From positions 290,341-354,340 of the forward strand of contig NZ_QXGR01000005.1 in assembly GCF_003604195.1 (NCBI RefSeq): a stretch of DNA of 64,000 nt, read 5' to 3'. Below the pieces are notes generated by a model. It searched no databases. It was not told the origin of the DNA and was given only the letters and a program-made list of their open reading frames with translations. The first letter of the stretch is position 1; every line of letters begins with the position of its first letter. A program made the position numbers and the translations under genes. Origin of the DNA: Simplicispira lacusdiani (GTDB lineage: Bacteria; Pseudomonadota; Gammaproteobacteria; Burkholderiales; Burkholderiaceae_C). Positions 29,829 through 38,788 of this stretch are shown here, piece after piece.

Positions 29829-32711
29829 ATGCTCCACCCGACACCTTTTCCGCACGACGTTCCCGTCCGGGAAACCCGCTCCACCTGCCCCTATTGCGGC
29901 GTGGGTTGCGGCGTGGTCATCGAAACCGTGGGCGACGCGATCACCGGCGTGCGCGGCGATCCGGACCACCCCGCCAACTTCGGGCGCCTGTGCACCAAGG
30001 GCGCCAACCTGCACCACACGGCCAGCCATGCCGTGACCCTGCAGACGCGCCTGTTGCAGCCCCTGCAGCGCGCCGCGCGCAACGCGGCGCCACGGCCCAT
30101 CGGCTGGGACGCCGCGCTGGACCTGGCCACCGAGCGCTTCGCCGACACCATCGCCGCGCACGGGCCGGACGCCGTGGGCTTCTACATCTCGGGCCAGCTG
30201 CTCACCGAGGACTACTACGCCTTCAACAAGCTCGCCAAGGGCCTGATCGGCACCAACAACATCGACACCAACTCGCGCCTGTGCATGAGCAGCGCCGTGG
30301 CCGGCTACAAGCAGACGCTGGGTGCCGACGCGCCGCCCGCCTGCTACGACGACTTGGCGCACGCGCAGTGCCTGTTCATCATCGGCAGCAACACAGCCTG
30401 GGCGCACCCGGTGCTGTTCCGCCGCATCGAGGACGCCAAGCGCGCCAACCCGCAACTGAAGATCATCGTGGCCGACCCGCGCCGCACCGACACCGCCGAG
30501 ATCGCCGACCTGTACCTGCCCCTGCAGCCCGGCACCGACGTGCGCCTGCTTGGCGGCATGCTGCACCTGATGCAGCGCGAGGGCTGGCTCGATGCGGCCT
30601 ACATCGCCGCGCACACCAGCGGCTTCGAGGCGCTGCAGCCGCACATCGCCGAATGCACGCCCGAGCGCGTGGCGCTCGAATGCGGCATCGCCGTGGACGA
30701 CCTGCGCACCGCCACGCGCTGGTTCGCCGGGCTCGACGGCGGCGCGGGCCGCCCGCGCGCGCCCACGCTGAGCCTGTACTGCCAGGGCCTGAACCAGAGC
30801 AGCAGCGGCACGGCCAAGAATGCCGCGCTGGTGCACCTGCACCTGGCCACGGGCCAGATCGGCAAGCCCGGCGCGGGGCCGCTCTCCCTTACCGGCCAGT
30901 CCAACGCCATGGGCGGGCGCGAGGTCGGCGGCATGGCCAACCTGCTGTCGGCCCACCGCGACCTGGCCAACCCCGCGCACCGCGCCGAGGTGGCCGCGCT
31001 GTGGGGATTGAGCGACGTGCCCGCTCGGCCCGGCCGCACGGCCGTGGAGATGTTCCAGGCCGCCGCCGACGGCGAGATCAAGGCGCTGTGGATCGCCTGC
31101 ACCAATCCGGCGCAGAGCCTGCCCGACCAGGCCACCGTGCGCCGCGCCCTGCAGCGCGCCGAGTTCGTGGTGGTGCAGGAGGCCTTCGCCACCACTGCCA
31201 CCTGTGAGTACGCCGACCTGCTGCTGCCCGCCAGCACCTGGGGCGAGAAGACCGGCACCGTGACCAACAGCGAGCGCCGCATCTCGCGCGTGCGCAGCGC
31301 CGTGCCCGCGCCCGGCGAGGCGCGGCACGACTGGCAGATCGCGGTGCAGTTCGCGCACCGGCTCGAAGCACGGCTGCGCCCGGGCCGGCCCACGCTGTTC
31401 TCCTACCCCACCGCGCAGGCCGACGCGGGCGCAGAGGCCCTCTGGAACGAGCACCGCGAAAGCACGCGCGGGCGCGACCTGGACATCACCGGCCTGAGCT
31501 ACGCGCTGATCGACCAGCAGGGGCCGCAGCAGTGGCCCTGGCCGGAGGCGGCCAGCACTGGCAAGGCACGGCTCTACGAGGACGGCCAGTTCCCCACCCC
31601 CGATGGCCGCGCGCGCTTCGTGCCCCTGGAGTGCAAGGGCGTGGCCGAGCCGCGCAGCACGCGCCGCCCCTTCAGCCTGACCACGGGCCGCCTGCGCGAC
31701 CAGTGGCACGGCATGAGCCGCACCGGCACGCTGGGCCATCTCTTCGGCCACGCGCCCGAGCCCGCACTGCAGATGCACGCGCAGGACATGGCCAGGCAAG
31801 GCCTGCGGGATGGCGATCTGGCCTACGTGACCAGCGCGCGCGGCACCATCGTGGTGCCCGTGCAGGCCAGCGCGGAAATGGCGCCCGAGCAGGTGTTCCT
31901 GGCCATGCACTGGGGCGGCGAATACCTGGGCGGGCACTCGTCCACGGGCCAGCGGCTGGCGGGGGTGAACGCGCTCACCACGCCCGCGTACTGCCCCACC
32001 TCGAAGCAGCCCGAACTCAAGCACGCGGCCGTGAAGGTGCTCAAGGCCGAACTGCCCTGGCGCCTCGTGGCGCGCGCCTGGCTGCCCGCCGGCCAGGCCC
32101 TGGCCGCGCGCCAGGCCCTGGCCGCGCTGATGGACGCGTTTCCGTTCGCGCTGTGCGTGCCCTTTGCCGACCCCGCGCCGCCCGGCGCGGCGGCCGCGCC
32201 ACGTGCCGGCGTGCTGCTGCGCGCGGGCGCCCACGACGCGCCCCCCGAGGCGCTGCTCGAACGCATCGAGGCCTTGCTGGGCCTGGACAGCCAGGACGCC
32301 CTGCGCTACCAGGACCGCCGCCATGGCCAACGCCGCAGCGTGCGGCTGGAGCGCGGCACAGGCCCGGCCACGCTGGCCGGCATGCTGCTGGCCGGCGACA
32401 CCCAGGCAGACGCCTGGATCGCCGCCCTGCTGCTGCAGGGTCTGCCCGCCGAAGCCTATGGCCGCCAGCTGCTGGCCCCCGGCGCGCAGGCCCCAGCGGC
32501 CCTGCGCGGCGCCAGCCCGGCGCAGGGCCGGCAGGTGTGCGGCTGCTTCGGCGTGAGCGAGGCCGCCATCGCCGCCGCGCTGGAAGACTGCGAGGGCAGC
32601 GACAGCGAGCGCCTGGCCGCCTTGCAGGGCCGGTTACGCTGCGGCACCAACTGCGGCTCATGCCTGCCCGAGCTCAAGCGCATGGTGCGCACCCTGCCGG
32701 CGGGCGCGTGA
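29829..32711 (+). CDS. nasA: Assimilatory nitrate reductase catalytic subunit
   Basis: 960 residues, cytoplasmic Mo-bis-MGD enzyme reducing nitrate to nitrite. [4Fe-4S] motif CPYCGVGCG ... RLCTKG at residues about 20-58; the Mo-ligand cysteine lies in NSRLCMSSAVAGYK. Molybdopterin-binding blocks include GSNTAWAHPV, QSNAMGGREVGG and the C-terminal QWHGMSRTG. The last 60 residues form a BFD-like [2Fe-2S] domain (CGCFGVSEA ... CGTNCGSCL), as in Klebsiella-type NasA that takes electrons directly. No separate flavoprotein NasC/NasB gene is adjacent. The start at 29829 opens the conserved N-terminus. Confidence 0.96.
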   Translation: MLHPTPFPHDVPVRETRSTCPYCGVGCGVVIETVGDAITGVRGDPDHPANFGRLCTKGANLHHTASHAVTLQTRLLQPLQRAARNAAPRPIGWDAALDLATERFADTIAAHGPDAVGFYISGQLLTEDYYAFNKLAKGLIGTNNIDTNSRLCMSSAVAGYKQTLGADAPPACYDDLAHAQCLFIIGSNTAWAHPVLFRRIEDAKRANPQLKIIVADPRRTDTAEIADLYLPLQPGTDVRLLGGMLHLMQREGWLDAAYIAAHTSGFEALQPHIAECTPERVALECGIAVDDLRTATRWFAGLDGGAGRPRAPTLSLYCQGLNQSSSGTAKNAALVHLHLATGQIGKPGAGPLSLTGQSNAMGGREVGGMANLLSAHRDLANPAHRAEVAALWGLSDVPARPGRTAVEMFQAAADGEIKALWIACTNPAQSLPDQATVRRALQRAEFVVVQEAFATTATCEYADLLLPASTWGEKTGTVTNSERRISRVRSAVPAPGEARHDWQIAVQFAHRLEARLRPGRPTLFSYPTAQADAGAEALWNEHRESTRGRDLDITGLSYALIDQQGPQQWPWPEAASTGKARLYEDGQFPTPDGRARFVPLECKGVAEPRSTRRPFSLTTGRLRDQWHGMSRTGTLGHLFGHAPEPALQMHAQDMARQGLRDGDLAYVTSARGTIVVPVQASAEMAPEQVFLAMHWGGEYLGGHSSTGQRLAGVNALTTPAYCPTSKQPELKHAAVKVLKAELPWRLVARAWLPAGQALAARQALAALMDAFPFALCVPFADPAPPGAAAAPRAGVLLRAGAHDAPPEALLERIEALLGLDSQDALRYQDRRHGQRRSVRLERGTGPATLAGMLLAGDTQADAWIAALLLQGLPAEAYGRQLLAPGAQAPAALRGASPAQGRQVCGCFGVSEAAIAAALEDCEGSDSERLAALQGRLRCGTNCGSCLPELKRMVRTLPAGA

Positions 32712-32790
32712 AACGGCTGCGACCGTGCACTGAACCCGACCTGCGCGCTCGCCCTCTGCGCGGGCCTGCCCGGCCCGGCCGCCTTGCTGC

Positions 32791-33750
32791 ATGACAATGC
32801 CCTTTCCGCAGCAACCAATCTCCAGACCCATGGGCATCAGCCAATACCTCAAAGTGATCGGACGCGGCAAAGTAGGCGCGCGCGATCTGCCGCGCGACCA
32901 GGCCGCCGACCTGATGGGCCAGGTGCTCGACGGCGTGGCGGGCGACCTCGAAGTGGGCGCCTTCTGCATCGCCATGCGCGTCAAGGGCGAAACGCCCGAA
33001 GAAATGGCGGGCTTCCTCGACGCGGTGCACGAGCGCCTGGAGATGCTGCCCGCCAGCGGCCACCCGCTGGTGGTGCTGCCCAGCTACAACGGCGCCCGCA
33101 AGCTCCCCGTGCTCACCCCTCTGCTGGCCCTGCTGCTGGCGCGCGAGGGCGTGCCCGTGCTGGTGCACGGCACGGCCACGGAAGACCGCCGCGTCTCCAG
33201 CCAGGACGTGCTGGCCGCGCTCGGCATCGAGGCGCTGCAGGAACTCGACGAGATCGACAACGGCCAGGTGGCCTTCGCCCCCACGGCGCTGCTACTGCCC
33301 GGCCTGGAGCGCCTGCTGGAAGTGCGCCGCGCGCTCGGCCTGCGCAACAGCGCGCACAGCCTCGTCAAGCTCATGGACCCACTCTCGCCCGTGGCGGGCG
33401 ACAGCCTCATCGTGGGCAGCTACACGCACCCGGAATACGCCGAATCCATGGCCGCCACCATCGCCCTCACCGGGGCCGACGCCCTGCTGCTGCGCGGCAC
33501 CGAGGGCGAACCCGTGGCCGACCCGCGCCGCACGCCGCAGATGGACGGCTTCCTCTCCGGACGCCCGCTGCGCCTGCAGGAGGCCCAGGGCGGCTCGCTG
33601 GCCGTGCTGCCCACGCTGCCCAAGACCACCGATGTGGCCAGCACCGCGCAATACACCCGCGCCGTGCTCGACGGCGAACTGCCCGTGCCCGAGCCCATCG
33701 CGCGGCAGGTGGAACACATCTTGCATTTGGTGAGGAAAATCGCTTCCTGA
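32791..33750 (+). CDS. ybiB: YbiB-like protein (TrpD2 family, nucleic-acid binding)
   Basis: 319 residues, with the anthranilate-phosphoribosyltransferase fold but lacking its phosphoribosyl-diphosphate loop. The E. coli homologue YbiB binds nucleic acid and is not a tryptophan enzyme. Recognisable parts: VIGRGKVGARDLPRDQA near the start and NSAHSLVKLMDPL in the middle. The family would start close to ATG 32830 (MGISQYLK), so the first 13 residues from 32791 may not be translated; neither start has a clear ribosome site. Its place between nasA and cobA suggests co-expression with nitrate assimilation. Confidence 0.88.
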   Translation: MTMPFPQQPISRPMGISQYLKVIGRGKVGARDLPRDQAADLMGQVLDGVAGDLEVGAFCIAMRVKGETPEEMAGFLDAVHERLEMLPASGHPLVVLPSYNGARKLPVLTPLLALLLAREGVPVLVHGTATEDRRVSSQDVLAALGIEALQELDEIDNGQVAFAPTALLLPGLERLLEVRRALGLRNSAHSLVKLMDPLSPVAGDSLIVGSYTHPEYAESMAATIALTGADALLLRGTEGEPVADPRRTPQMDGFLSGRPLRLQEAQGGSLAVLPTLPKTTDVASTAQYTRAVLDGELPVPEPIARQVEHILHLVRKIAS

Positions 33751-33757
33751 CCCTGCC

Positions 33758-34564
33758 ATGACCACCACCCCGCGCCCCACCGAATGCAACGGCCTGCAAG
33801 GCACCTGCACCCTGGTGGGGGCAGGGCCCGGCGACCCAGAACTGCTCACGCTGCGGGCCGTGCGGGCCATCGAGGCGGCCACGGTGCTGCTGGTGGACGA
33901 CCTGGTGAGCGAGGCCATCGTGGCACTGGCCCCGCGCCGCGCGCGCGTGGTGCGCGTGGGCAAGCGCGGCGGCTGCCAAAGCACGCCGCAGGCCTTCATC
34001 GAGAAACTCATGCTCATGGCCGTGCAGGAGGGCGAGACCGTGGTGCGCCTCAAGGGCGGCGACCCATTCATCTTCGGGCGCGGCGGCGAAGAGGCCGAAC
34101 ACCTGCGCGCCGCCGGTATCGCGGTGGAGGTGGTCAACGGCATCACGGCCGGCCTGGCGGGCCCCACGGCGCTGGGCATTCCGCTCACGCACCGCGACCA
34201 CGCGCACGGCGTGCTGCTCGTCACCGGTCACACCAAGCCGGGCGACCCCGGCCCCGACTGGCGGCAACTGGCCGCCACCGCCCATGCCGCCCGGCTCACG
34301 CTGGTGATCTACATGGGCATGGCCGGCGCGGCACAGATCCAGCGCGAACTGCTCACAGGCCTGCACGCCAGCACGCCGGTGGCCATCATCCAGCATGCCA
34401 GCGGGTCCGGGCAGCGCCACGCCATCACCACGCTGGACCAACTGGCCGACACCATCCAGTGCGAGGGGTTGGGCAGCCCGTCGGTCATCGTGGTGGGCGA
34501 CGTGGTGCAAGGCGCGTCCGCCATGGCGGACAACGTGCCCGCCGCCCTGCGCCACGCCGGCTGA
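33758..34564 (+). CDS. cobA: Uroporphyrinogen-III C-methyltransferase
   Basis: 268 residues, SAM-dependent methylation of uroporphyrinogen III to precorrin-2, the first step to siroheme. Motifs VGAGPGDPELLTLRAVRAI, VVRLKGGDPFIFGRGGEE and VVNGITAGLAGPTALGIPLTHR are diagnostic. It is the stand-alone enzyme, not the CysG fusion. It starts seven bases after the ybiB-like gene, at the end of the nitrate operon, and should supply siroheme for NirB. Confidence 0.95.
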   Translation: MTTTPRPTECNGLQGTCTLVGAGPGDPELLTLRAVRAIEAATVLLVDDLVSEAIVALAPRRARVVRVGKRGGCQSTPQAFIEKLMLMAVQEGETVVRLKGGDPFIFGRGGEEAEHLRAAGIAVEVVNGITAGLAGPTALGIPLTHRDHAHGVLLVTGHTKPGDPGPDWRQLAATAHAARLTLVIYMGMAGAAQIQRELLTGLHASTPVAIIQHASGSGQRHAITTLDQLADTIQCEGLGSPSVIVVGDVVQGASAMADNVPAALRHAG

Positions 34565-34586
34565 AGGACACACCAGGACCCTGCCA

Positions 34587-34603
34587 TTGGTCCGGGTATT
34601 GCT
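34587..34603 (+). promoter_or_regulatory. Possible sigma-54 element before the PilJ_N/chemoreceptor-like gene
   Basis: TTGG-N10-GC with TTGCT at the -12 side; the -24 side reads TTGGTCCG instead of TTGGCACG. Spacing is exact, and it lies about 40 bases before the start codon. Confidence 0.4.
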
Positions 34604-34641
34604 ACACACACGGTGTGAATGCAACCCGAGCAAGGAAATCC

Positions 34642-35379
34642 ATGGCTGCCCACCCCGTTCCCGCCCACTCCGGCATTCCAGGCGCGTCCGCCCACCCCAC
34701 GAGGGCGCCCGCGGCCGTGCTTCCAGCGGCCACCACGCACAAGACCGGTGCCGGCCAGGCCGAGGAAATGTCCATCGTCAACATCGCGGCACGCCAGCGC
34801 ATGCTCTCGCAGCGCATGGTGCTGCAGACCGTGCTGGCCGCGCGCGGCAGCGCCCTGCACCTGCAGGCGGCGCGCGCCTCGCTGGCCCTGTTCAGCGCCA
34901 GCCAGACCCGTCTGCTGGACACGCCGCGCCACCTTGATGAAGCAGGCGCCAGCCTTATCCGCCGCACCTACGAGGCACCCGGCGGCGTGGGCGCCACCAT
35001 CGACGCCTTCGCGCGGCAGGTGGGCACGGCGCTGGACCTGGCCGAACGCCAGAGCCCGCGCACCGAAGAGGCCCTGGCCCGGCTGGTGGACGGCACCGAC
35101 GCGGTGCTCGACGCCCTCAACCGCGCCACCACGGCCTTCGACCAGCTGGCACGCACGCAGTCCGACGCGATGATGAAGGAGCTGGCGGGCATCGTCGCCT
35201 CGATCCAGACCGTGGCCCGAGAAGCCAAGGTGGTGAGCTTCAACGCCCAGGTGATGGCCGCCCGCGCCGGCACCCACGGCCGCGAGTTCGCCGTGGTGGC
35301 CAATGTGCTCTCGGGCATCACGAACGAGATCGACGGGCTGTCGTTGCAGGCCGTGGCGCTGGCGGGGCGGCACCGTTGA
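34642..35379 (+). CDS. Soluble PilJ_N sensor fused to a chemoreceptor signalling tip
   Basis: 245 residues, no signal peptide and no membrane helix. After a 45-residue Ala/Pro-rich start comes a PilJ_N-like helix with the box IAARQRMLSQRM (about residues 51-62), then helices, then the conserved receptor hairpin VVSFNAQVMAARAGTHGREFAVVANVL, which in chemoreceptors contacts CheA/CheW. It ends shortly after (AGRH), so the hairpin is truncated compared with normal receptors. ATG 34642 has AAGGA upstream. It closes the nitrate gene block; inference: a cytoplasmic nitrate/nitrite sensor tied to taxis or other signalling. The last 111 bp recur as a fragment at 37697. Confidence 0.85.
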   Translation: MAAHPVPAHSGIPGASAHPTRAPAAVLPAATTHKTGAGQAEEMSIVNIAARQRMLSQRMVLQTVLAARGSALHLQAARASLALFSASQTRLLDTPRHLDEAGASLIRRTYEAPGGVGATIDAFARQVGTALDLAERQSPRTEEALARLVDGTDAVLDALNRATTAFDQLARTQSDAMMKELAGIVASIQTVAREAKVVSFNAQVMAARAGTHGREFAVVANVLSGITNEIDGLSLQAVALAGRHR

Positions 35380-35417
35380 GTAGGAACCTACAGGAGCGGC
35401 GTACCGTTCGGTGACCC

Positions 35418-37517
35418 CTAGTCGGGCAACACCAGTTTCAGCACGCTGTTTTCGCTTCCCACATACAGGCTGCGACGGTCGGGCCCCGGGGCCAAAAACT
35501 TCACGAGATTCAACCCTGCAGGCAGCGGTCCGAGGACCACACCACCGGGCGTTGGCTCGTCCTGGCCCGCCATCAGCTCCAGCCCCTTGGCCTGCGTCCA
35601 TCGGTGCACGCCACAGGCACTGGAGAGAAACACCTCTCCAGGCCGATCGGGCAGTACGCAGATCTGCTTGAAAGGTTCGTCATAAACCCGCGACATGGTG
35701 TTCGTCGAGGGTAGCGCAAACGCCTGTCTTCCAGTGGCGTCGATTCGCAGCAGTTCGGGATGAAAACGCACGAAGTTACCAGTATCGTCCAACACTACGC
35801 GGTTGCACAGCACCCATGAAACCTGCGCGCTGCCGCCCTCGAAAGCCATATCGGCAATGTCCATATACCAAGGCCGCTGCGATAGCGGGGGATAGGTCTG
35901 GGGCGTGTATACGGCCTGCGGATCTCCCGCGACAATCCGCACCTGCCCAGCAGCATCGATGGTTCCAACGATGGAATTCCCGTTGAACGGGCCGAAACCA
36001 ATGAATGGCAACGGCCAGTAGCGTTTGGCAAACCACAGCAAGCCTGTCGTATCGGTGCGCAGCACGTTCACACCCAAATTTCCCAGCCCAGAGGAAGCGA
36101 AGTAGTTGGAACTTATCCATGGTTGCCAGGACGATTTGCCATCCTGCGTCGCTCGAACCAAAGCGTTGCCTGCTGGCTCGAACGCGACCAGATTCCCATA
36201 GGCGATGGCCAAGCGGCTCCCGCGCGGCTCTAACGCCCAGGTACTCACCTGGCCCGATGCACTGATCGACCTGAGGGCGGAGGAAGTCGTGGGTCGCGGA
36301 TTGGCTCGCTGATACTCCAATACGATCAACCCCCCGGCGCCATCCGCCAAAGCCTCGCACCCACGCACGAAGCTGAACCGTGCCTGGTTCTGGTCATTTG
36401 CCTCGCCCCGGTTTGCAGACAGTCCCAGCCACCGGTAAACAACCGTGGTGGGAAGTTCGAGACTGCACTGCACGATTTCCAATCCATCCTCGGCCTCGAC
36501 GGATTCCCCGCCCGCTCCGCAGGCCACGAACAAGGTGGTCGCGTTCACCTTCGACCGGTCCACCGCAGCCGCAAAAAACGGCCCCGGTAGCTTCCACCCC
36601 ACGGCCAGCCAACGCCCCGACAAATCAACCTGAGCAAGGCTGCGGTTTCCCCCGTCCACGGACACCGCCCAGTACACATCCTGGGTCCCGTGGACCTTCA
36701 TCAGCGGCATGACCTGCTCAAAGGGCCACTGATTGGAAAGGGGCTGCCACGTGTAGGCATCGCCGTCCCGCACCAGGTCCGCCCATTCCGTCAAGGCTGC
36801 GGGGTACAGCGCTCTGGTGTAACGCCGCACGCCACCCGTGGGAGATTCCATCAGTCGGCTTCCATTGGGAATCTGCAGCAGTGTTTTCACAGCCCCATCA
36901 AGCCCCAAGGTACGCAACACCACCCGGCTCGTGCTAGGGTCGATATCAACGAAATACACCAGCCCATCCTTGGCCAGCAGTGGTTCCATGAACTGCGAGA
37001 TGTAAGCGCTTGTCCCGACCCCGTCACGCAGCGCCGTGCTGGACGCACCTCCCGCCAGAGGAATGGGCGTGTCCCCCTGCAAATAGGCGACTTGCAAGCC
37101 ATTTTCCGCAGGAGCAAGAGACGTCACAAGGTAGCGATCCAAGGCGTCAAATAACCCGCCAATGAATCCTTGCCCAGGAATTGCGGAAAACGATGAGACC
37201 CCCTGCTTGCTTCTACGCCCCAGGCGATAGTCGTGTTGATACCTGCCGACAAACTGCAGGTCACCCAGGCTGTTGAATGCCAACCCGTACAGAGCCATGG
37301 GCAGCCGCGTGATTACGCCTTGTTGCAAGGCGAACCCGGCGCCACCCAAAGCGCCAGCCACCATCTCCAGAGCCCCAGCTTTGGCAGGCGGCTCCACTAT
37401 GGGCGCCTCATCTCCGCCTCCACAACCGGCAACACCTGTCGCAGCCATCACCAAGCCCCACTGACCAAACTGACGGCGCGTGATCGATGACACGCCGCTA
37501 TCGAAAGCAGACTTCAT
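35418..37517 (-). CDS. Large Tat-exported lipoprotein, copy A, unknown function
   Basis: 699 residues. The N-terminus has a twin-arginine motif (TRRQFGQWGLV), a hydrophobic stretch and lipobox VAGC, so it is exported folded and lipid-anchored. The rest has repeating beta-rich units (GLVYFVDIDP, LLWFAKRYWP, DGVGTSAYISQF, SLYVGSENSVLKL) reminiscent of an NHL/SMP-30-like propeller. A paralogue of similar length with the same ending lies at 38789. The start at 37517 begins the signal peptide, with GGAGAA-type sequence (ctcc on the plus strand) upstream. It is the only gene on the minus strand here. I do not recognise a function; surface sensing or binding is possible. Confidence 0.85.
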   Translation of the reverse strand: MKSAFDSGVSSITRRQFGQWGLVMAATGVAGCGGGDEAPIVEPPAKAGALEMVAGALGGAGFALQQGVITRLPMALYGLAFNSLGDLQFVGRYQHDYRLGRRSKQGVSSFSAIPGQGFIGGLFDALDRYLVTSLAPAENGLQVAYLQGDTPIPLAGGASSTALRDGVGTSAYISQFMEPLLAKDGLVYFVDIDPSTSRVVLRTLGLDGAVKTLLQIPNGSRLMESPTGGVRRYTRALYPAALTEWADLVRDGDAYTWQPLSNQWPFEQVMPLMKVHGTQDVYWAVSVDGGNRSLAQVDLSGRWLAVGWKLPGPFFAAAVDRSKVNATTLFVACGAGGESVEAEDGLEIVQCSLELPTTVVYRWLGLSANRGEANDQNQARFSFVRGCEALADGAGGLIVLEYQRANPRPTTSSALRSISASGQVSTWALEPRGSRLAIAYGNLVAFEPAGNALVRATQDGKSSWQPWISSNYFASSGLGNLGVNVLRTDTTGLLWFAKRYWPLPFIGFGPFNGNSIVGTIDAAGQVRIVAGDPQAVYTPQTYPPLSQRPWYMDIADMAFEGGSAQVSWVLCNRVVLDDTGNFVRFHPELLRIDATGRQAFALPSTNTMSRVYDEPFKQICVLPDRPGEVFLSSACGVHRWTQAKGLELMAGQDEPTPGGVVLGPLPAGLNLVKFLAPGPDRRSLYVGSENSVLKLVLPD

Positions 37518-37696
37518 TTCGAGGTTCTCCTTGAGCGAGCGTGCATTATTGGTGCGCCGCACACATGAAAGAGAGCATGGGAGCCAAGCGTTACCAAGAG
37601 AAACATGCTCAGCAACCTAAGGTATCCCTGCGGTCACCCCTCATCGGGCGCCGCGCCTGTGTGCACGCCCTGCACGCCTACAGCCATCATTGAGCA

Positions 37697-37807
37697 CGCC
37701 GGCACACACGGCCGCGAGTTCGCCGCGGTGGCCAACGTGCTCTTGGGCATCACGAACAAGATCGACGGCCTGTCGCTGCAGGCGGTGGCGCTGGCGGGGC
37801 GGCACCG
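37697..37807 (+). pseudogene. Fragment of the PilJ_N/chemoreceptor-like gene
   Basis: 111 bp aligning without gaps to 35265-35375, the last part of the intact gene, with eight differences (about 93% identity). It encodes AGTHGREFA...GLSLQAVALAGRH but has no start and no complete gene. Same orientation as the source, so lipoprotein gene A is flanked by direct repeats. The rest of the gap 37518-37904 holds the lipoprotein promoter region and nothing else I recognise. Confidence 0.9.
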
Positions 37808-37904
37808 CTGGGCGGGAAAACAAGGGACGGGCTGGCCTTGCCCGCAGAAATCGAGTGCAGGCGACAGGTTTGCGCACCGTTTCCGCAGCGCACGGTGCGC
37901 ACTG

Positions 37905-38387
37905 TCAGAGCTTGGCGAGTTCGTCTTCCAGCACCTTTAGTTGCCTGCGCAACTCCTCGGTGCGCACATTGCATGCCGCTTTGCTGCTGGCATCGGACGC
38001 GGCCCGGTCCTGCGCGAACATGGAGCCAGACGGCAGGGTGCTGCGCCGCAGTGGCCCTGCGTTGGTGATCACCTCCTCGGGTTGCGCCACGCATTCCTGC
38101 TGGTTGCGCTCGATGGCAGCGCGCGCCTGGGGAATGGCCTGTGTCTGCAGGTGGTGCTTGCGCTGCCAGGACGGCCCGAACGCGCCCTCCTTCGCAGTGG
38201 AACGCGGGGGCTGGATGGGGGTGGCGCCTTCGATGGCCGGACGCACCTCGATCTGCTCGCCCTGGCCCGTACAGGGCGCGTCCTGGAAGGACACCTTGCC
38301 TGCGGCGTCCGTACATTTGTTGATAGCCCAGGCAGGGCCCAGAAAGCCCAACATCAGCGCGCAGCCGGCGTAGCGGAGAAGGGTCAT
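37905..38387 (-). CDS. DUF4124-type secreted protein
   Basis: 160 residues: signal peptide (MTLLRYAGCALMLGFLGPAWA), then the DUF4124 start INKCTDAAGKVSFQDAPCTGQG with its two cysteines, a charged central part and a C-terminal coiled coil (EELRRQLKVLEDELAKL). GAGGAG precedes ATG 38387. Function unknown; such proteins are common periplasmic proteins in betaproteobacteria. Confidence 0.87.
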   Translation of the reverse strand: MTLLRYAGCALMLGFLGPAWAINKCTDAAGKVSFQDAPCTGQGEQIEVRPAIEGATPIQPPRSTAKEGAFGPSWQRKHHLQTQAIPQARAAIERNQQECVAQPEEVITNAGPLRRSTLPSGSMFAQDRAASDASSKAACNVRTEELRRQLKVLEDELAKL

Positions 38388-38464
38388 GGGGCAGCTCCTC
38401 ACGGATGGAAGGCACATGCTACCGCGTCACAAACCCGGGCCGCCCTCTACCATCCGGCGCGCCG

Positions 38465-38583
38465 ATGACCATCTCTTTTTTGACACAGATCACCATCGGC
38501 GCCGCACAAGCATTTCGTGGGGCAGAACCCGCAGTTCTTTTGCTCGGCGCTCTCGCGCTACACGCCGGCCGACTTCATCGCGC
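38465..38583 (+). pseudogene. Broken 5' fragment of the flavoprotein gene
   Basis: The second block (38498-38583) matches 41255-41340 of the intact gene over 86 bp with about five differences. The first block (38465-38497) resembles its first codons (SFFDT region, then ATCGGCGCCG). Between them 152 bp are missing, deleted between two GGCGCCG repeats, which also breaks the frame. Same orientation as the intact gene, so lipoprotein gene B is flanked by direct repeats. Nothing else is recognisable in 38388-38788. Confidence 0.88.
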
Positions 38584-38788
38584 AGGAGCAAAAATGACCT
38601 GATCTGAGCCAACCGGCCCGAATGCATGCGGCACCAAGGCACCGACTAAGACTTCGGCGGCAGCCTGTACCACTCACCGACTGTGAGCGCGACCACTGAG
38701 AGGGCGCTGCCAACCCGCAGGCTTCATCGTCCACGCTGGCATGAAATGCGGGCGCTCTTGGCCCGGCCAATGCAATCAACCGCCAGGC

